A DNA stretch of 59,355 nucleotides from Bullifex porci (GTDB lineage: Bacteria > Spirochaetota > Spirochaetia > Sphaerochaetales > Sphaerochaetaceae): assembly GCF_009695635.1 (NCBI RefSeq), contig NZ_VUNN01000015.1:1-59355 (forward strand), read 5' to 3'. Positions 24,650 to 33,230 of the stretch are shown piece after piece; position 1 is the stretch's first letter, and the number at the start of each line of letters is the position of its first letter. The translations under genes and the position numbers were made by a program. Below the pieces are notes generated by a model that was not told the origin of the DNA, did no database searches, and worked only from the letters and a program-made list of their open reading frames with translations.

Positions 24650-27523
24650 TTAAAGCTTACCCATTGCTTTTAAAATCTTTTCTGGTGTAATTGGCCAAGA
24701 GCGAACCCATGCACCTGTAGCATCGGCAATAGCCATAGCAATTGCAGGAGCTGCGCCATTAGTCGCAATTTCACTAATACTCTTTGCACCATATGGGCCA
24801 TATTGATCATTAACATCAATTAGTACAGCCTTAAAGTCCTCTGGAGCTTCACCAATCATAGGAGTTCCATAATCGGTAAGGTTTGCATTTACACATACTC
24901 CATCCTTATCAAGTACCATACCCTCATAAAGTGTATGTCCAATACTCTTCATTGCAGCGCCATACATTTGGCATAGTGCAATTTCAGGGTTTATTGGAGT
25001 ACCAGCATCCTGAAGCGCATAGAACTTCATGACCTTAACCTCTCCAGTTCTCTTATTAACTGCAACCTGAGCAAAGTGTGCACCATAAGGAATAGCATTA
25101 TTAGGTGTAACAAAGTATCCAGTTCCAACGAGCTGTCCATGACCTGTACCAGATAGAGTATCGTGGCTAAGCTTTGCATATGAAAGAGTTTTACCACTCT
25201 TTGTGCTATAAACCTCTCCAGGACTACGTAGGATTAAATCACTCTCATCCTCACCCATTTGGAAGCTTGCTTCCTTAATCATCTTCTTAACTAAATCCTC
25301 TGTTGCTTTTAGTGTTGCAGAAGCAGAGAAATAAGTTCCACTAGATGCATAAGCTCCGGTATCAAATAGACAGGAGTCTGTATCACCAGAGATAACTGCA
25401 ATCTTATCAAGAGAGATCTTAGTTTGCTCAGCTACAATCTTTGCTGAGATAGTATCTAGTCCAGTACCAATATCTGCACCACCACTTAATACTAGGAATG
25501 TACCATCTGTTAAGAGCTTTACTTGACAGTTAGAGTGGTCAAGTCCTGGAAGACCTGAGCCCTGCTGTATCATTGCAAAGCCTTTACCTATTGCCCAATC
25601 AGGATCAGAGGAGCTTTCCTTCTCACCCCACTTAATCATCTTTGCACCTTCCTCAAGAGCCTGCTTAACGCCACAGGAGCCTACAGGTACTATAGCACCC
25701 TCTCTTCCTTCTCCTAAGCCCTTTAGGATCTCAAGCATATAGCCCTCTTCTACAACATTCTTCTTAGCAACCTCTAATGGGTCTAGACCAAGCTTCCATG
25801 ATAGCTGTGCTAAGGCAGACATTATTGCGAAATATCCTTTTGGAGCACCATACCCTTGATATGCACCTGTTGGAGCGATGTTAGTGTAGTAGGTGTTAAG
25901 GTCATAGAACATATTCTTAACAGCAAATAGAGGAAGAGTCTTACTTGATGCATTCATAGGAACAGTTAGACAGTGGTTACCATAAGGACCAGTATTAGCT
26001 CTTACATCCATATAAATAGCTGTAATAGTTCCATCCTTCTTACCACCCATCTTAACTGTTAAGCGCATTGGGTGACGAGTAGAGTTAGCGATAAACTCCT
26101 CTTTTCTACTATTTCTGTAATAAATTGGCTTACCTGTGATGTATGTACAATAAGCACAAAGATCCTCAACTAGAATATCCTGCTTAGAGCCATAACCACC
26201 ACCAACTCTTTCCTTAATGATATGAACCTTATTTTCACTAAGTCCACAAACAGTTGCAACAATACGTCTAAGGTGCCAAGGTACTTGAGTAGATGCATGA
26301 ACAGTTAAACGTCCATTCTCAATTAAGGAATAGCAAACATGTGGCTCTAATGGAGTACACTGTACTTGGCTTGTTTGATATGTCTCCTCAACTATGGCAT
26401 CAGCTTCCTTAAAGCCCTCCTCAAGTGAGCCAATTCCACCATGAGCGCCAGCAGCAATGTTGTGTCTAATATCACCATGGAGAGGGAATTGATAAATTAC
26501 CTTACCATCTCTTTCGTCATAGCTCTTATTTTGCTCATCTAAATCGCTAGGAGCACCAACTACATATTCAATTTTACCATTATGAACTAGTGGAGCATTA
26601 TCGGCCATAGCCTCTTCTACAGTGAAGATAGCAGGAAGTGGCTCATATGTGACCTTAATAAGAGACATTGCCTTTTCACAGGTCTCTCTATCCTTTGCAA
26701 CAATAGCTGCTACACGGTCACCTACGTGACGAACCTTTCTGTTTATTAGCTTTCTATCATGTGGACTTGGTTCAGGATTTCCCTGTCCTGCAGACATGTA
26801 GTAAACATCAGGAACATTCTTCCAAGTAACAATTGCTTCAACACCCTCAAGGCTTTCAGCCTCACTTGTATCGATATCTTTTACATAGGCCATAGCATAT
26901 GGGCTTCTTAAAACCTCAAGAGCATATGCACCTGGCATAACCTTATCCTCAACAAATACTTTTTCGCCTCTAACTAGGCTATCACCATCGATTTTTCCTG
27001 TTGGCTTACCAATAACATCTAGATTTGGTCTAAAGGATGGAGAAACTGGAGTTTGGTAGCTACCTGTAGCTCTCTCCTCCTGAACAAGCTTTACAGCAAG
27101 ATAGAAGTGCTCATAGCCCGCATCACGAATAAAGACTGATGAAAGAGCATCCTTAACATCCTCTCTTGTTGCATCACTCTTGTGAGCCAAGAGGTGTGTT
27201 AGGATTAATGCGACTGTTGGAGAGTTATAAGCACTTTGAACAACTCCTGCAGCAACCATAGCTCTCTGAACATCATTAATCTTTCTATCCTTGATTAAGC
27301 TTTCAGCAGTAAAAATCTCAGCTCCCTCAGCCATAAATAGAGGGATAAGGTTAGAGGCTCTTACTTCATCATTGAAGATAATACAGTCACTACCTGCAAA
27401 GCCCTCTCTATCATCACTATCTCTAACACTATTTAGGCCCATAGAGTATAGAACATCTCTAAGAGGTGTCATCACATCAAGAGTTGATGATACTTTCTTA
27501 CCATTAAGAGTAAAACTAACCAT
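24650..27523 (-). CDS. xdhD: Molybdenum hydroxylase XdhD (probable selenium-dependent; purine-type substrate)
   Basis: 957 residues, essentially the length of E. coli XdhD (956) and collinear with it as I recall that sequence. Residues 1-150 are a ferredoxin/[2Fe-2S]-like domain that has lost its cluster cysteines (RDSDDREGFAGSDCIIF stands where C-x4-C-x2-C belongs). The molybdopterin domain follows, with HVGDRVAAIVA, RVGGGYGSKQD, GAYQGYGAPKG and GPYGAKSISE. Such enzymes use a molybdenum-cytosine-dinucleotide type cofactor and, in SelD-linked clusters, labile selenium. The role is hydroxylation of a purine-like heterocycle; the family was also named 'putative selenate reductase Mo subunit'. 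It is last in xdhA-xdhC-xdhB-ygfM-xdhD and overlaps ygfM by 8 nt. AAGGAGG precedes the ATG. Confidence 0.9.
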   Translation of the reverse strand: MVSFTLNGKKVSSTLDVMTPLRDVLYSMGLNSVRDSDDREGFAGSDCIIFNDEVRASNLIPLFMAEGAEIFTAESLIKDRKINDVQRAMVAAGVVQSAYNSPTVALILTHLLAHKSDATREDVKDALSSVFIRDAGYEHFYLAVKLVQEERATGSYQTPVSPSFRPNLDVIGKPTGKIDGDSLVRGEKVFVEDKVMPGAYALEVLRSPYAMAYVKDIDTSEAESLEGVEAIVTWKNVPDVYYMSAGQGNPEPSPHDRKLINRKVRHVGDRVAAIVAKDRETCEKAMSLIKVTYEPLPAIFTVEEAMADNAPLVHNGKIEYVVGAPSDLDEQNKSYDERDGKVIYQFPLHGDIRHNIAAGAHGGIGSLEEGFKEADAIVEETYQTSQVQCTPLEPHVCYSLIENGRLTVHASTQVPWHLRRIVATVCGLSENKVHIIKERVGGGYGSKQDILVEDLCAYCTYITGKPIYYRNSRKEEFIANSTRHPMRLTVKMGGKKDGTITAIYMDVRANTGPYGNHCLTVPMNASSKTLPLFAVKNMFYDLNTYYTNIAPTGAYQGYGAPKGYFAIMSALAQLSWKLGLDPLEVAKKNVVEEGYMLEILKGLGEGREGAIVPVGSCGVKQALEEGAKMIKWGEKESSSDPDWAIGKGFAMIQQGSGLPGLDHSNCQVKLLTDGTFLVLSGGADIGTGLDTISAKIVAEQTKISLDKIAVISGDTDSCLFDTGAYASSGTYFSASATLKATEDLVKKMIKEASFQMGEDESDLILRSPGEVYSTKSGKTLSYAKLSHDTLSGTGHGQLVGTGYFVTPNNAIPYGAHFAQVAVNKRTGEVKVMKFYALQDAGTPINPEIALCQMYGAAMKSIGHTLYEGMVLDKDGVCVNANLTDYGTPMIGEAPEDFKAVLIDVNDQYGPYGAKSISEIATNGAAPAIAMAIADATGAWVRSWPITPEKILKAMGKL

Positions 27524-28217
27524 TGAGTGCCTCCTTCAAGATTTCATAGTTTTCTTTGATTAAATACTTTTTATATTCACTCGATCCAGTAATATCACTC
27601 TTGATATCACTACTCATAGCCTGCTCAAGAGAGAAGAATATACCACTATTAGAAACTGCACAGAAGTATCCATTTTCACTTAATGCAGAGGTAACTGCTG
27701 CATGAGTTGAGCTTGTTAATGATTCTCTTTTATTAACAACCTTAACTAAAGGATTAATTAAAATACCAACGATAAGACAGCTACAGCTTCCTTTCTCAAC
27801 ATATTTCTTTAATGAACAAACCTTCTCCTCACTAGAAAAAACTACTAGCTTTGCATCATATGCAAGAAGTGTTGGAATTAGGTAGCTATCAAATCGTAGA
27901 GATGCAATATTTCCACCAATAGTTGCAGCATTCTTTAAAGCTCTTGAGGAAAGATATTTACATGCTTCCTTTAAAGGCTTAGGTACTATTGAGGATGCTA
28001 AAAGCTCTGAAAAGGTAACGGTTGAGGAGATGAAAATATCATCTCCCTTAGCTTCTATTTTCTTTTCAATTAAAGAAGAAATAGGAATAACGCTATCACC
28101 TTTAACAGGAGAATTTAAACGTAAAGCCTCTGTACCACCAGCAAGATAAATAGCATTTAAATTTTCTTTCTTTGCTTTTACACATTCACATAAGGATGAT
28201 TTCTTGATTAGTTCCAT
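27516..28217 (-). CDS. ygfM: FAD-binding subunit of the XdhD molybdenum hydroxylase
   Basis: 233 residues, FAD-binding type 5 (CO dehydrogenase/xanthine dehydrogenase medium subunit). Visible are LAGGTEALRL for the pyrophosphate loop, SRALKNAATIGGNIASLR, and SSEYKKYLIKENYEIL at the end. It is short and divergent compared with the neighbouring XdhB, as E. coli YgfM is. It overlaps xdhD by 8 nt and is preceded by GGAGG. It should pass electrons from the XdhD site to FAD and on to a redox partner, possibly YgfK. Confidence 0.85.
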   Translation of the reverse strand: MELIKKSSLCECVKAKKENLNAIYLAGGTEALRLNSPVKGDSVIPISSLIEKKIEAKGDDIFISSTVTFSELLASSIVPKPLKEACKYLSSRALKNAATIGGNIASLRFDSYLIPTLLAYDAKLVVFSSEEKVCSLKKYVEKGSCSCLIVGILINPLVKVVNKRESLTSSTHAAVTSALSENGYFCAVSNSGIFFSLEQAMSSDIKSDITGSSEYKKYLIKENYEILKEALNG

Positions 28218-28229
28218 GAGTCCTCCTTA

Positions 28230-29093
28230 CTATTGGATAATTCCTTCGTCTCCACCCTTTGCGACCTCTGAGAGGAAATAATCTAGCATACGTCTAGTTG
28301 AATTTCTTCTCCAAGTAGCCATAGCTCTAGGTGAAATTGTTTGGTCATGAGTATTAAGGATATCCTCCTTTAATGCTGGGATATCTTCTAGCTTCTTACC
28401 AATTAGCTTAGCTTCATTAGCCTTGTTTCTAGCAACCTTAGGACCTGCAGCACCACTAGAGACTCTAAAGTCCTTAATTATTCCATCCTCAACATAAATT
28501 AAAGCAGATAACGATAGCTTACTAATTGCATTAGCCTTACGAGTTCCTATCTTTCTATAGTATCCATATGTGTATTTAACATTTGGAATACGAATAGCTG
28601 TGATAATCTCATCATCTGCTAAAGCAGTCTTCTTACTACCCTTGATAAATTCATCAACTAAAATTTCTCTAGTTGAATTTATGCTTTGTAAAACAACAGT
28701 TGCATCAAGAAGAATTAATGGCTGAGGTAAATCGCCCTTAGGAGAAGCATTTCCTAAGTTTCCTCCGATAGTAGCACTATTTCTTAATGAGATAGCACCC
28801 ATTAGGGATGCTGCCTTTCTTACGAAGAAAGGAACGTCTTCACAGCTAGCTATCTCAGCTGAGGTTGTCAACGCACCAATTAATACAGAGCCATCCTCTT
28901 CCTTTTTTATTCCCTTAAGCTCATTAAGTGAGGACATAATCATTACAGGGAAAGGGAACTCTGGAACAACTCCAGTTCCTCTTCTGTACTGAACCATAAG
29001 GTCAGAGCCACCAGCAAGAGGCATTGCGTGGACCTCTGCTCTAAGCTTTAATGCTTCTTCAAGTGTTGATGGAATATATGTTTCGTTTACCAT
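28230..29093 (-). CDS. xdhB: Xanthine dehydrogenase FAD-binding subunit
   Basis: 287 residues, near the E. coli XdhB length. PLAGGSDLMVQYRRG is the FAD pyrophosphate loop. MGAISLRNSATIGGNLGNASPKGDLP is the second FAD signature of the family. The C-terminal part SPRAMATWRRNSTRRMLDYFL is the CO-dehydrogenase-flavoprotein C domain. Its start overlaps the xdhC stop by 7 nt, and GGAGAAGG precedes it. It forms the three-subunit enzyme with XdhA and XdhC. Confidence 0.92.
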   Translation of the reverse strand: MVNETYIPSTLEEALKLRAEVHAMPLAGGSDLMVQYRRGTGVVPEFPFPVMIMSSLNELKGIKKEEDGSVLIGALTTSAEIASCEDVPFFVRKAASLMGAISLRNSATIGGNLGNASPKGDLPQPLILLDATVVLQSINSTREILVDEFIKGSKKTALADDEIITAIRIPNVKYTYGYYRKIGTRKANAISKLSLSALIYVEDGIIKDFRVSSGAAGPKVARNKANEAKLIGKKLEDIPALKEDILNTHDQTISPRAMATWRRNSTRRMLDYFLSEVAKGGDEGIIQ

Positions 29094-29560
29094 AAGCCTT
29101 CTCCCTTTTTGCTAGCAAGCAATATGGATTCAACTATTAAATCATAACCAGTACAGCGACAGATATTTCCGCTAATAGCAAGTCTAATATCAGCTTCTGT
29201 TGGATGAGGATTATTCATTAATAAAGCTTCAGCTGCCATAACCATACCTGGAATACAGAAGCCACACTGTACAGCACCACCCTCAGCAAAGCTCTCGACT
29301 AAGCACTTACCCTGTGGAGTATCGCGTAAGCCCTCGATAGTAATGATTTCACAGCCACCAACTGCACCTACAGGTATAATACATGATGTTACCAGCTTAC
29401 CATCCTTTAAAACTGAGCATGCACCACACTCACCTTCACCACAACCTTCCTTAGTACCGGTGATACCAAAGTCATCACGTATTACATCCAAAAGCCTCTT
29501 TAATGGATTACCATCAAAGGCAACAGGCTTTCCATTTAGTTTGAATTCTATCATGCTCAT
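29087..29560 (-). CDS. xdhC: Xanthine dehydrogenase [2Fe-2S] subunit
   Basis: 157 residues with two [2Fe-2S] centres. The first is plant-ferredoxin-like (KEGCGEGECGACSV with a later VTSC). The second is the C-terminal helical cluster VQCGFCIPGMVMAAEALL together with ISGNICRCTGY. Start and the xdhA stop overlap as ATGA. It is the only gene in the operon with the complete cluster cysteines, so it may serve both XdhA and XdhD. Confidence 0.94.
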   Translation of the reverse strand: MSMIEFKLNGKPVAFDGNPLKRLLDVIRDDFGITGTKEGCGEGECGACSVLKDGKLVTSCIIPVGAVGGCEIITIEGLRDTPQGKCLVESFAEGGAVQCGFCIPGMVMAAEALLMNNPHPTEADIRLAISGNICRCTGYDLIVESILLASKKGEGLW

Positions 29561-31689
29561 CTTCTTAATCCTTCAATATCTTCAACTGGGATAGGAATCT
29601 TAGTACATGTAATACCAAGAGCTCTTTCAACAGCATCAACATAGGCAGCATCTGTACCATTAAAAACAAGCTCACCCATGCCCTTTGCACCAAATGGTCC
29701 CCATGGATATGGGTTATCAACAAAGAAATATTCCTGCTTAGGGAAGTCCATACTAGTTGGAATAACGTAATCTGACATACTTGATTGCTTGAAGTGTCCA
29801 GTAGTATTTTCCATCTTCTCCATAGCAGCATATCCAAGTGATTGCATTACACCACCATTTACCTGTCCATGAACAATTAGCTCATCAATTGGCTTACCAA
29901 TATCATGGCTAGTCCAAACACCCTTAACAGTAACCTCGTTAGTAAGCTTATCGACCTCTACCTCAACACATGCAGCACCCCATCCGTAACCAAGGTATGC
30001 ATCGCCCTTGAAGGTTGACTGATCCCATGGATGTCCCTCTGGGTGCTCATATTGAACCTCAACCTCAGCATGCTCCTCATTCATCTTTTCCTTCATCAAA
30101 AGAGCAGCTCTATAGCCAAGATTACCAACGATCATCGTTGATCTTGAAGCAGCTGTAGGACCTGAGTCTGGTACTAAATCTGTATTTGGAGCATCAAATA
30201 CTACTTCATCCATTCCAACCTCAAGTGTTGAAGCTACAATCTTTCTAAGAGCGGTTCTAAAGCCCTGACCCATCTCTGTTTGGCCACAAAGTACAGTGAA
30301 TTTATCACCATCCTTAACTAGCTTTAAGCGACCCTTAATAATTGCCTGCTCACCATTACCAGTAAAGGCACCACCGTGGTTATAGAAGCTAATACCAATA
30401 CCCCTACCTGAGCCATAGCCATACTCTGCACTCTTTCTGTAGTAATCACTAGCAGATGTAATTTGCTCCATCATCTCAGGAAGCTTAACATCTTCAATAA
30501 TATGGCCCTCAGTTACTGTTTCATCACCTTTTTTTAAGAAGTACTTCTTCTTATAAATTGCAGGATCATAACCGAATTTTCTAGCAATATGATCAAGGTG
30601 AGTCTCTATAGCGAAGATTGTTTGAGGAGCTCCAAAGCCTCTAAATGCACATGATGGGAAGGTATTTGTAGCCATACCATAGCCCTCAATCCTTGTACTA
30701 GGGAAGTTATAAACACCATTAGCATGGAATACACCTCTCTGTAAAACTACATAGGAGGAGGATAAATATGCACCACAGTTGTAATATACCTTGATATCAC
30801 TACCTAAGATATTTCCATCACGATCTACACCTGTTCTAAACATAATCTTTGAAGGGTGTCTCTTAACAGAATAGAGCATATCCTCTTCTCTATCAAAGCT
30901 TAATTGAATAGGCTTTTTAATGATACTTTCAGCAAGAAGAAGAGGTCCTGCTAATACATCAGGGAAGTGCTCCTTACCACCAAATGCACCACCAGTAACT
31001 GTTTGCTTAACTACAATATCCTCAGGGTTTAAGCCTAAAAGCCCGCAAATACTCTTTCTAATGTAGAAAGGACATTGAGCTGAGGCATAGATAACATATC
31101 TACCATCCTCGATAGTTGCAATTGCACCATTAGTCTCTAGGTGCACATGCTCCTGGAAGCCAGTTTCAATGGTCTCTTCAATTACCTCTGCAGCCTTAGA
31201 AAGTACTTCATTAATATCTTCTCCCTTATCACTTACAAGAGAGCACATTATATTATTCTCTTTACAAAGAGGAGCTGCTTCATTTTTTATAGCATCATCA
31301 ATTGTAACGACAGGAGTTTCTTCTGTGTATGTAATCTCAAATTCTTTATAAAGCTTATCAAGAACGCCACGATCAGAACCAACTAAAATACCAATTGTTT
31401 CACCAACATACTTTACGTCACCATCGGCAAAGCAGCGCCAATCATCAGCGATCATCTTCAAAGCATTCTTACCATTCTCTGGGATATCTTTTGCGCTGAT
31501 AAAGTAATACCCATCAGGAAGTGATGGCACCTTAATGCGATCAATTCTTCCACGAGCAATCGTTGAACGAATGAGTCGAGAATAAAGCATTGAATCAAAC
31601 TTTAGGTCTGCAAGATATATTGCTTCCCCTCTAGCCTTTTCAACTGCATCAACTCTCTTGATCTTATCATCAATATGAGTAACTGACAT
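29557..31689 (-). CDS. xdhA: Xanthine dehydrogenase molybdenum-binding subunit
   Basis: 710 residues of the aldehyde oxidase/xanthine dehydrogenase large-subunit family. VTGGAFGGKEHFPD is the cofactor loop. FPSCAFRGFGAPQTIFA carries the arginine/phenylalanine stretch. LCGQTEMGQGFRTAL, TAASRSTMIVGN and WGPFGAKGMGEL, with the catalytic glutamate, complete the active site. The frame is open to 31707, but GGAGGC precedes the ATG at 31689 (MSVTHIDD). It is the first gene of its transcription unit, with a promoter at 31774-31801 and paired direct repeats at 31809-31827. Confidence 0.92.
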   Translation of the reverse strand: MSVTHIDDKIKRVDAVEKARGEAIYLADLKFDSMLYSRLIRSTIARGRIDRIKVPSLPDGYYFISAKDIPENGKNALKMIADDWRCFADGDVKYVGETIGILVGSDRGVLDKLYKEFEITYTEETPVVTIDDAIKNEAAPLCKENNIMCSLVSDKGEDINEVLSKAAEVIEETIETGFQEHVHLETNGAIATIEDGRYVIYASAQCPFYIRKSICGLLGLNPEDIVVKQTVTGGAFGGKEHFPDVLAGPLLLAESIIKKPIQLSFDREEDMLYSVKRHPSKIMFRTGVDRDGNILGSDIKVYYNCGAYLSSSYVVLQRGVFHANGVYNFPSTRIEGYGMATNTFPSCAFRGFGAPQTIFAIETHLDHIARKFGYDPAIYKKKYFLKKGDETVTEGHIIEDVKLPEMMEQITSASDYYRKSAEYGYGSGRGIGISFYNHGGAFTGNGEQAIIKGRLKLVKDGDKFTVLCGQTEMGQGFRTALRKIVASTLEVGMDEVVFDAPNTDLVPDSGPTAASRSTMIVGNLGYRAALLMKEKMNEEHAEVEVQYEHPEGHPWDQSTFKGDAYLGYGWGAACVEVEVDKLTNEVTVKGVWTSHDIGKPIDELIVHGQVNGGVMQSLGYAAMEKMENTTGHFKQSSMSDYVIPTSMDFPKQEYFFVDNPYPWGPFGAKGMGELVFNGTDAAYVDAVERALGITCTKIPIPVEDIEGLRR

Positions 31690-31773
31690 GAAGCCTCCAT
31701 TTACCATTATATTTACTTATTTATAATGGAATTATATCAACTAAAAGGATTTATATGATACCATCCCTCTTTC

Positions 31774-31801
31774 AGTATACAACATAGCGATAAAAATGCA
31801 A
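31774..31801 (-). promoter_or_regulatory. Predicted promoter of the xdhA operon
   Basis: TTGCAT (minus strand, 31796-31801), a 16-bp spacer and TATACT (31774-31779). The leader is about 80 nt. The suboptimal -35 fits a promoter needing activation. Confidence 0.55.
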
Positions 31802-31808
31802 AAGAAAT

Positions 31809-31827
31809 TGAAACAAAATGCAACAAA
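31809..31827 (-). promoter_or_regulatory. Paired direct repeats, putative activator site of the xdhA operon
   Basis: On the minus strand TTTGTTGCA (31819-31827) and TTTGTTTCA (31809-31817) repeat in the same orientation with exactly 10 bp between starts. The pair begins 7 bp upstream of the -35 box. A matching pair lies upstream of ygfK (36465-36483). Confidence 0.5.
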
Positions 31828-31836
31828 TTACAACCC

Positions 31837-31872
31837 AAAAAAAAACCACCGAACAATTATGAACGGTGGTTT
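31837..31872 (-). terminator. Terminator after ssnA
   Basis: ACCACCG and CGGTGGT pair around a 12-nt loop on the minus strand, followed by a run of T residues. It separates ygfK-ssnA from the xdhA operon downstream. Confidence 0.92.
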
Positions 31873-31894
31873 AAAACTTTTTCCCTTTTCGGTA

Positions 31895-33229
31895 TTAAGG
31901 TTTAATTTTATCTACAGTATTCCAAACTCTCTGGGCAACACGACGTGCTTCCTCATAGATCTTATTTTCATCAAGGCCGAGGAAAGCTCTATTTTCAAGG
32001 ATAATCTTACCATCAACGATTACAGTGTTAACACAGTTACTACTCATACCCCAGACAAAGTGTCCTGCAGCATTTGCACTAACTAATGGAGTTGGAGCCT
32101 GGTAATCAAGGAGAGCTAAGTCAGCAGTATATCCCTCTTCAACACGTCCCCACTTTCTTCCATCATTAAAGCTCTTCTCAATAAGTCTATTACCACGATT
32201 AAGAGCATTAACAAACTCAGCAGGCCAGAAAGGAAGCCCCTCATCCTTATGCTTAAAGAAGGAAATCTTAAGCTCCTCAAACATATTGCCACCACAGCCA
32301 TCTGTACCAATTACAAGATTCTTTATTATTGGAAGATTCTTGCAATACCCAACATGGTTGTTCATGTTACTTCTTCCATTATGAGCAAAGAAGCAATCTC
32401 TTTCGTTAATAGTTCTTATTTCCTTTTCAGAAAGGTGAAGTCCATGTACTAATAGAGTCTTGTCTGTTAATAGGCCAAAGCGATCAAGACGATCGATGAT
32501 ATCCTCATTGTACATATGGTGTGACCATACTACATCGTACTTATCCTCAGCTACATGAAGGTGCATTCCTCTACCTGTTTCCTTCATAGCTTCACTCATC
32601 ATAGCTAAGCCCTCATCAGGGATAGTAAATGGAGCATGACCACCAATCATAGCTTCGACAAGAACCTTCTTATGCTTTTTCTTCTCATCAACCTCTTTTG
32701 CAAAGCGGATATTTTCTTCAACACCACTCTTTACCTCTTCAAGACCCCCATTACGATCTGTTATCTCATAACAGGTTGAGCCTCTAAGGCCTACCTCCTC
32801 CATACCCTTTGCAATAGTTGAAAGAGATCCCTTGATGTAGGAAGGTGAAGCATGATGGTCAATAGCACAGGTAGTACCAGCTTTAATTGCATCCATTGAG
32901 CAAATAAGAGAAGAGTAGTAGCATGCCTCCTCATCGAGCCCGCGGTCTAAGCGCCACCACCACTCCTTAAGGACCTGGATAAAATCTGTTTGAGGACCTG
33001 CTGAGATTAGCATGCCTCTAGATAGACCTGAGTAATAGTGGTGATGAGAGCATACATTACCAGGGATTAAAGTCTTATTTGTGCCATCGATAACCTTATC
33101 AGCTACAGCATTTAAACCAGCTCCAACCTTCTTAATAATGCCATTATCAATCAAAACATCCATATTCTCCTTTACTTCAAATGGAGCTTCTGTCTGCATT
33201 ATTCTTACATTCTTAATTAATATTGCCAT
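31895..33229 (-). CDS. ssnA: SsnA aminohydrolase, selenium/purine cluster
   Basis: Metal-dependent amidohydrolase of 444 residues, close to E. coli SsnA (442). The metal-binding HxH lies in SHHHYYSGLSRG near residue 61. AMIGGHAPFTIPDEGL, MHLHVAEDKYD and LVHGLHLS supply later metal ligands, and VIGTDGCGGNMFEE has the final aspartate. It is related to guanine and chlorohydrolase-type deaminases and is thought to deaminate a purine-breakdown intermediate. The true start is the ATG at 33229, one nt after the ygfK stop, with GGAGG inside the end of ygfK. It is followed by a strong terminator. Confidence 0.93.
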   Translation of the reverse strand: MAILIKNVRIMQTEAPFEVKENMDVLIDNGIIKKVGAGLNAVADKVIDGTNKTLIPGNVCSHHHYYSGLSRGMLISAGPQTDFIQVLKEWWWRLDRGLDEEACYYSSLICSMDAIKAGTTCAIDHHASPSYIKGSLSTIAKGMEEVGLRGSTCYEITDRNGGLEEVKSGVEENIRFAKEVDEKKKHKKVLVEAMIGGHAPFTIPDEGLAMMSEAMKETGRGMHLHVAEDKYDVVWSHHMYNEDIIDRLDRFGLLTDKTLLVHGLHLSEKEIRTINERDCFFAHNGRSNMNNHVGYCKNLPIIKNLVIGTDGCGGNMFEELKISFFKHKDEGLPFWPAEFVNALNRGNRLIEKSFNDGRKWGRVEEGYTADLALLDYQAPTPLVSANAAGHFVWGMSSNCVNTVIVDGKIILENRAFLGLDENKIYEEARRVAQRVWNTVDKIKP

Positions 33230-33230
33230 A

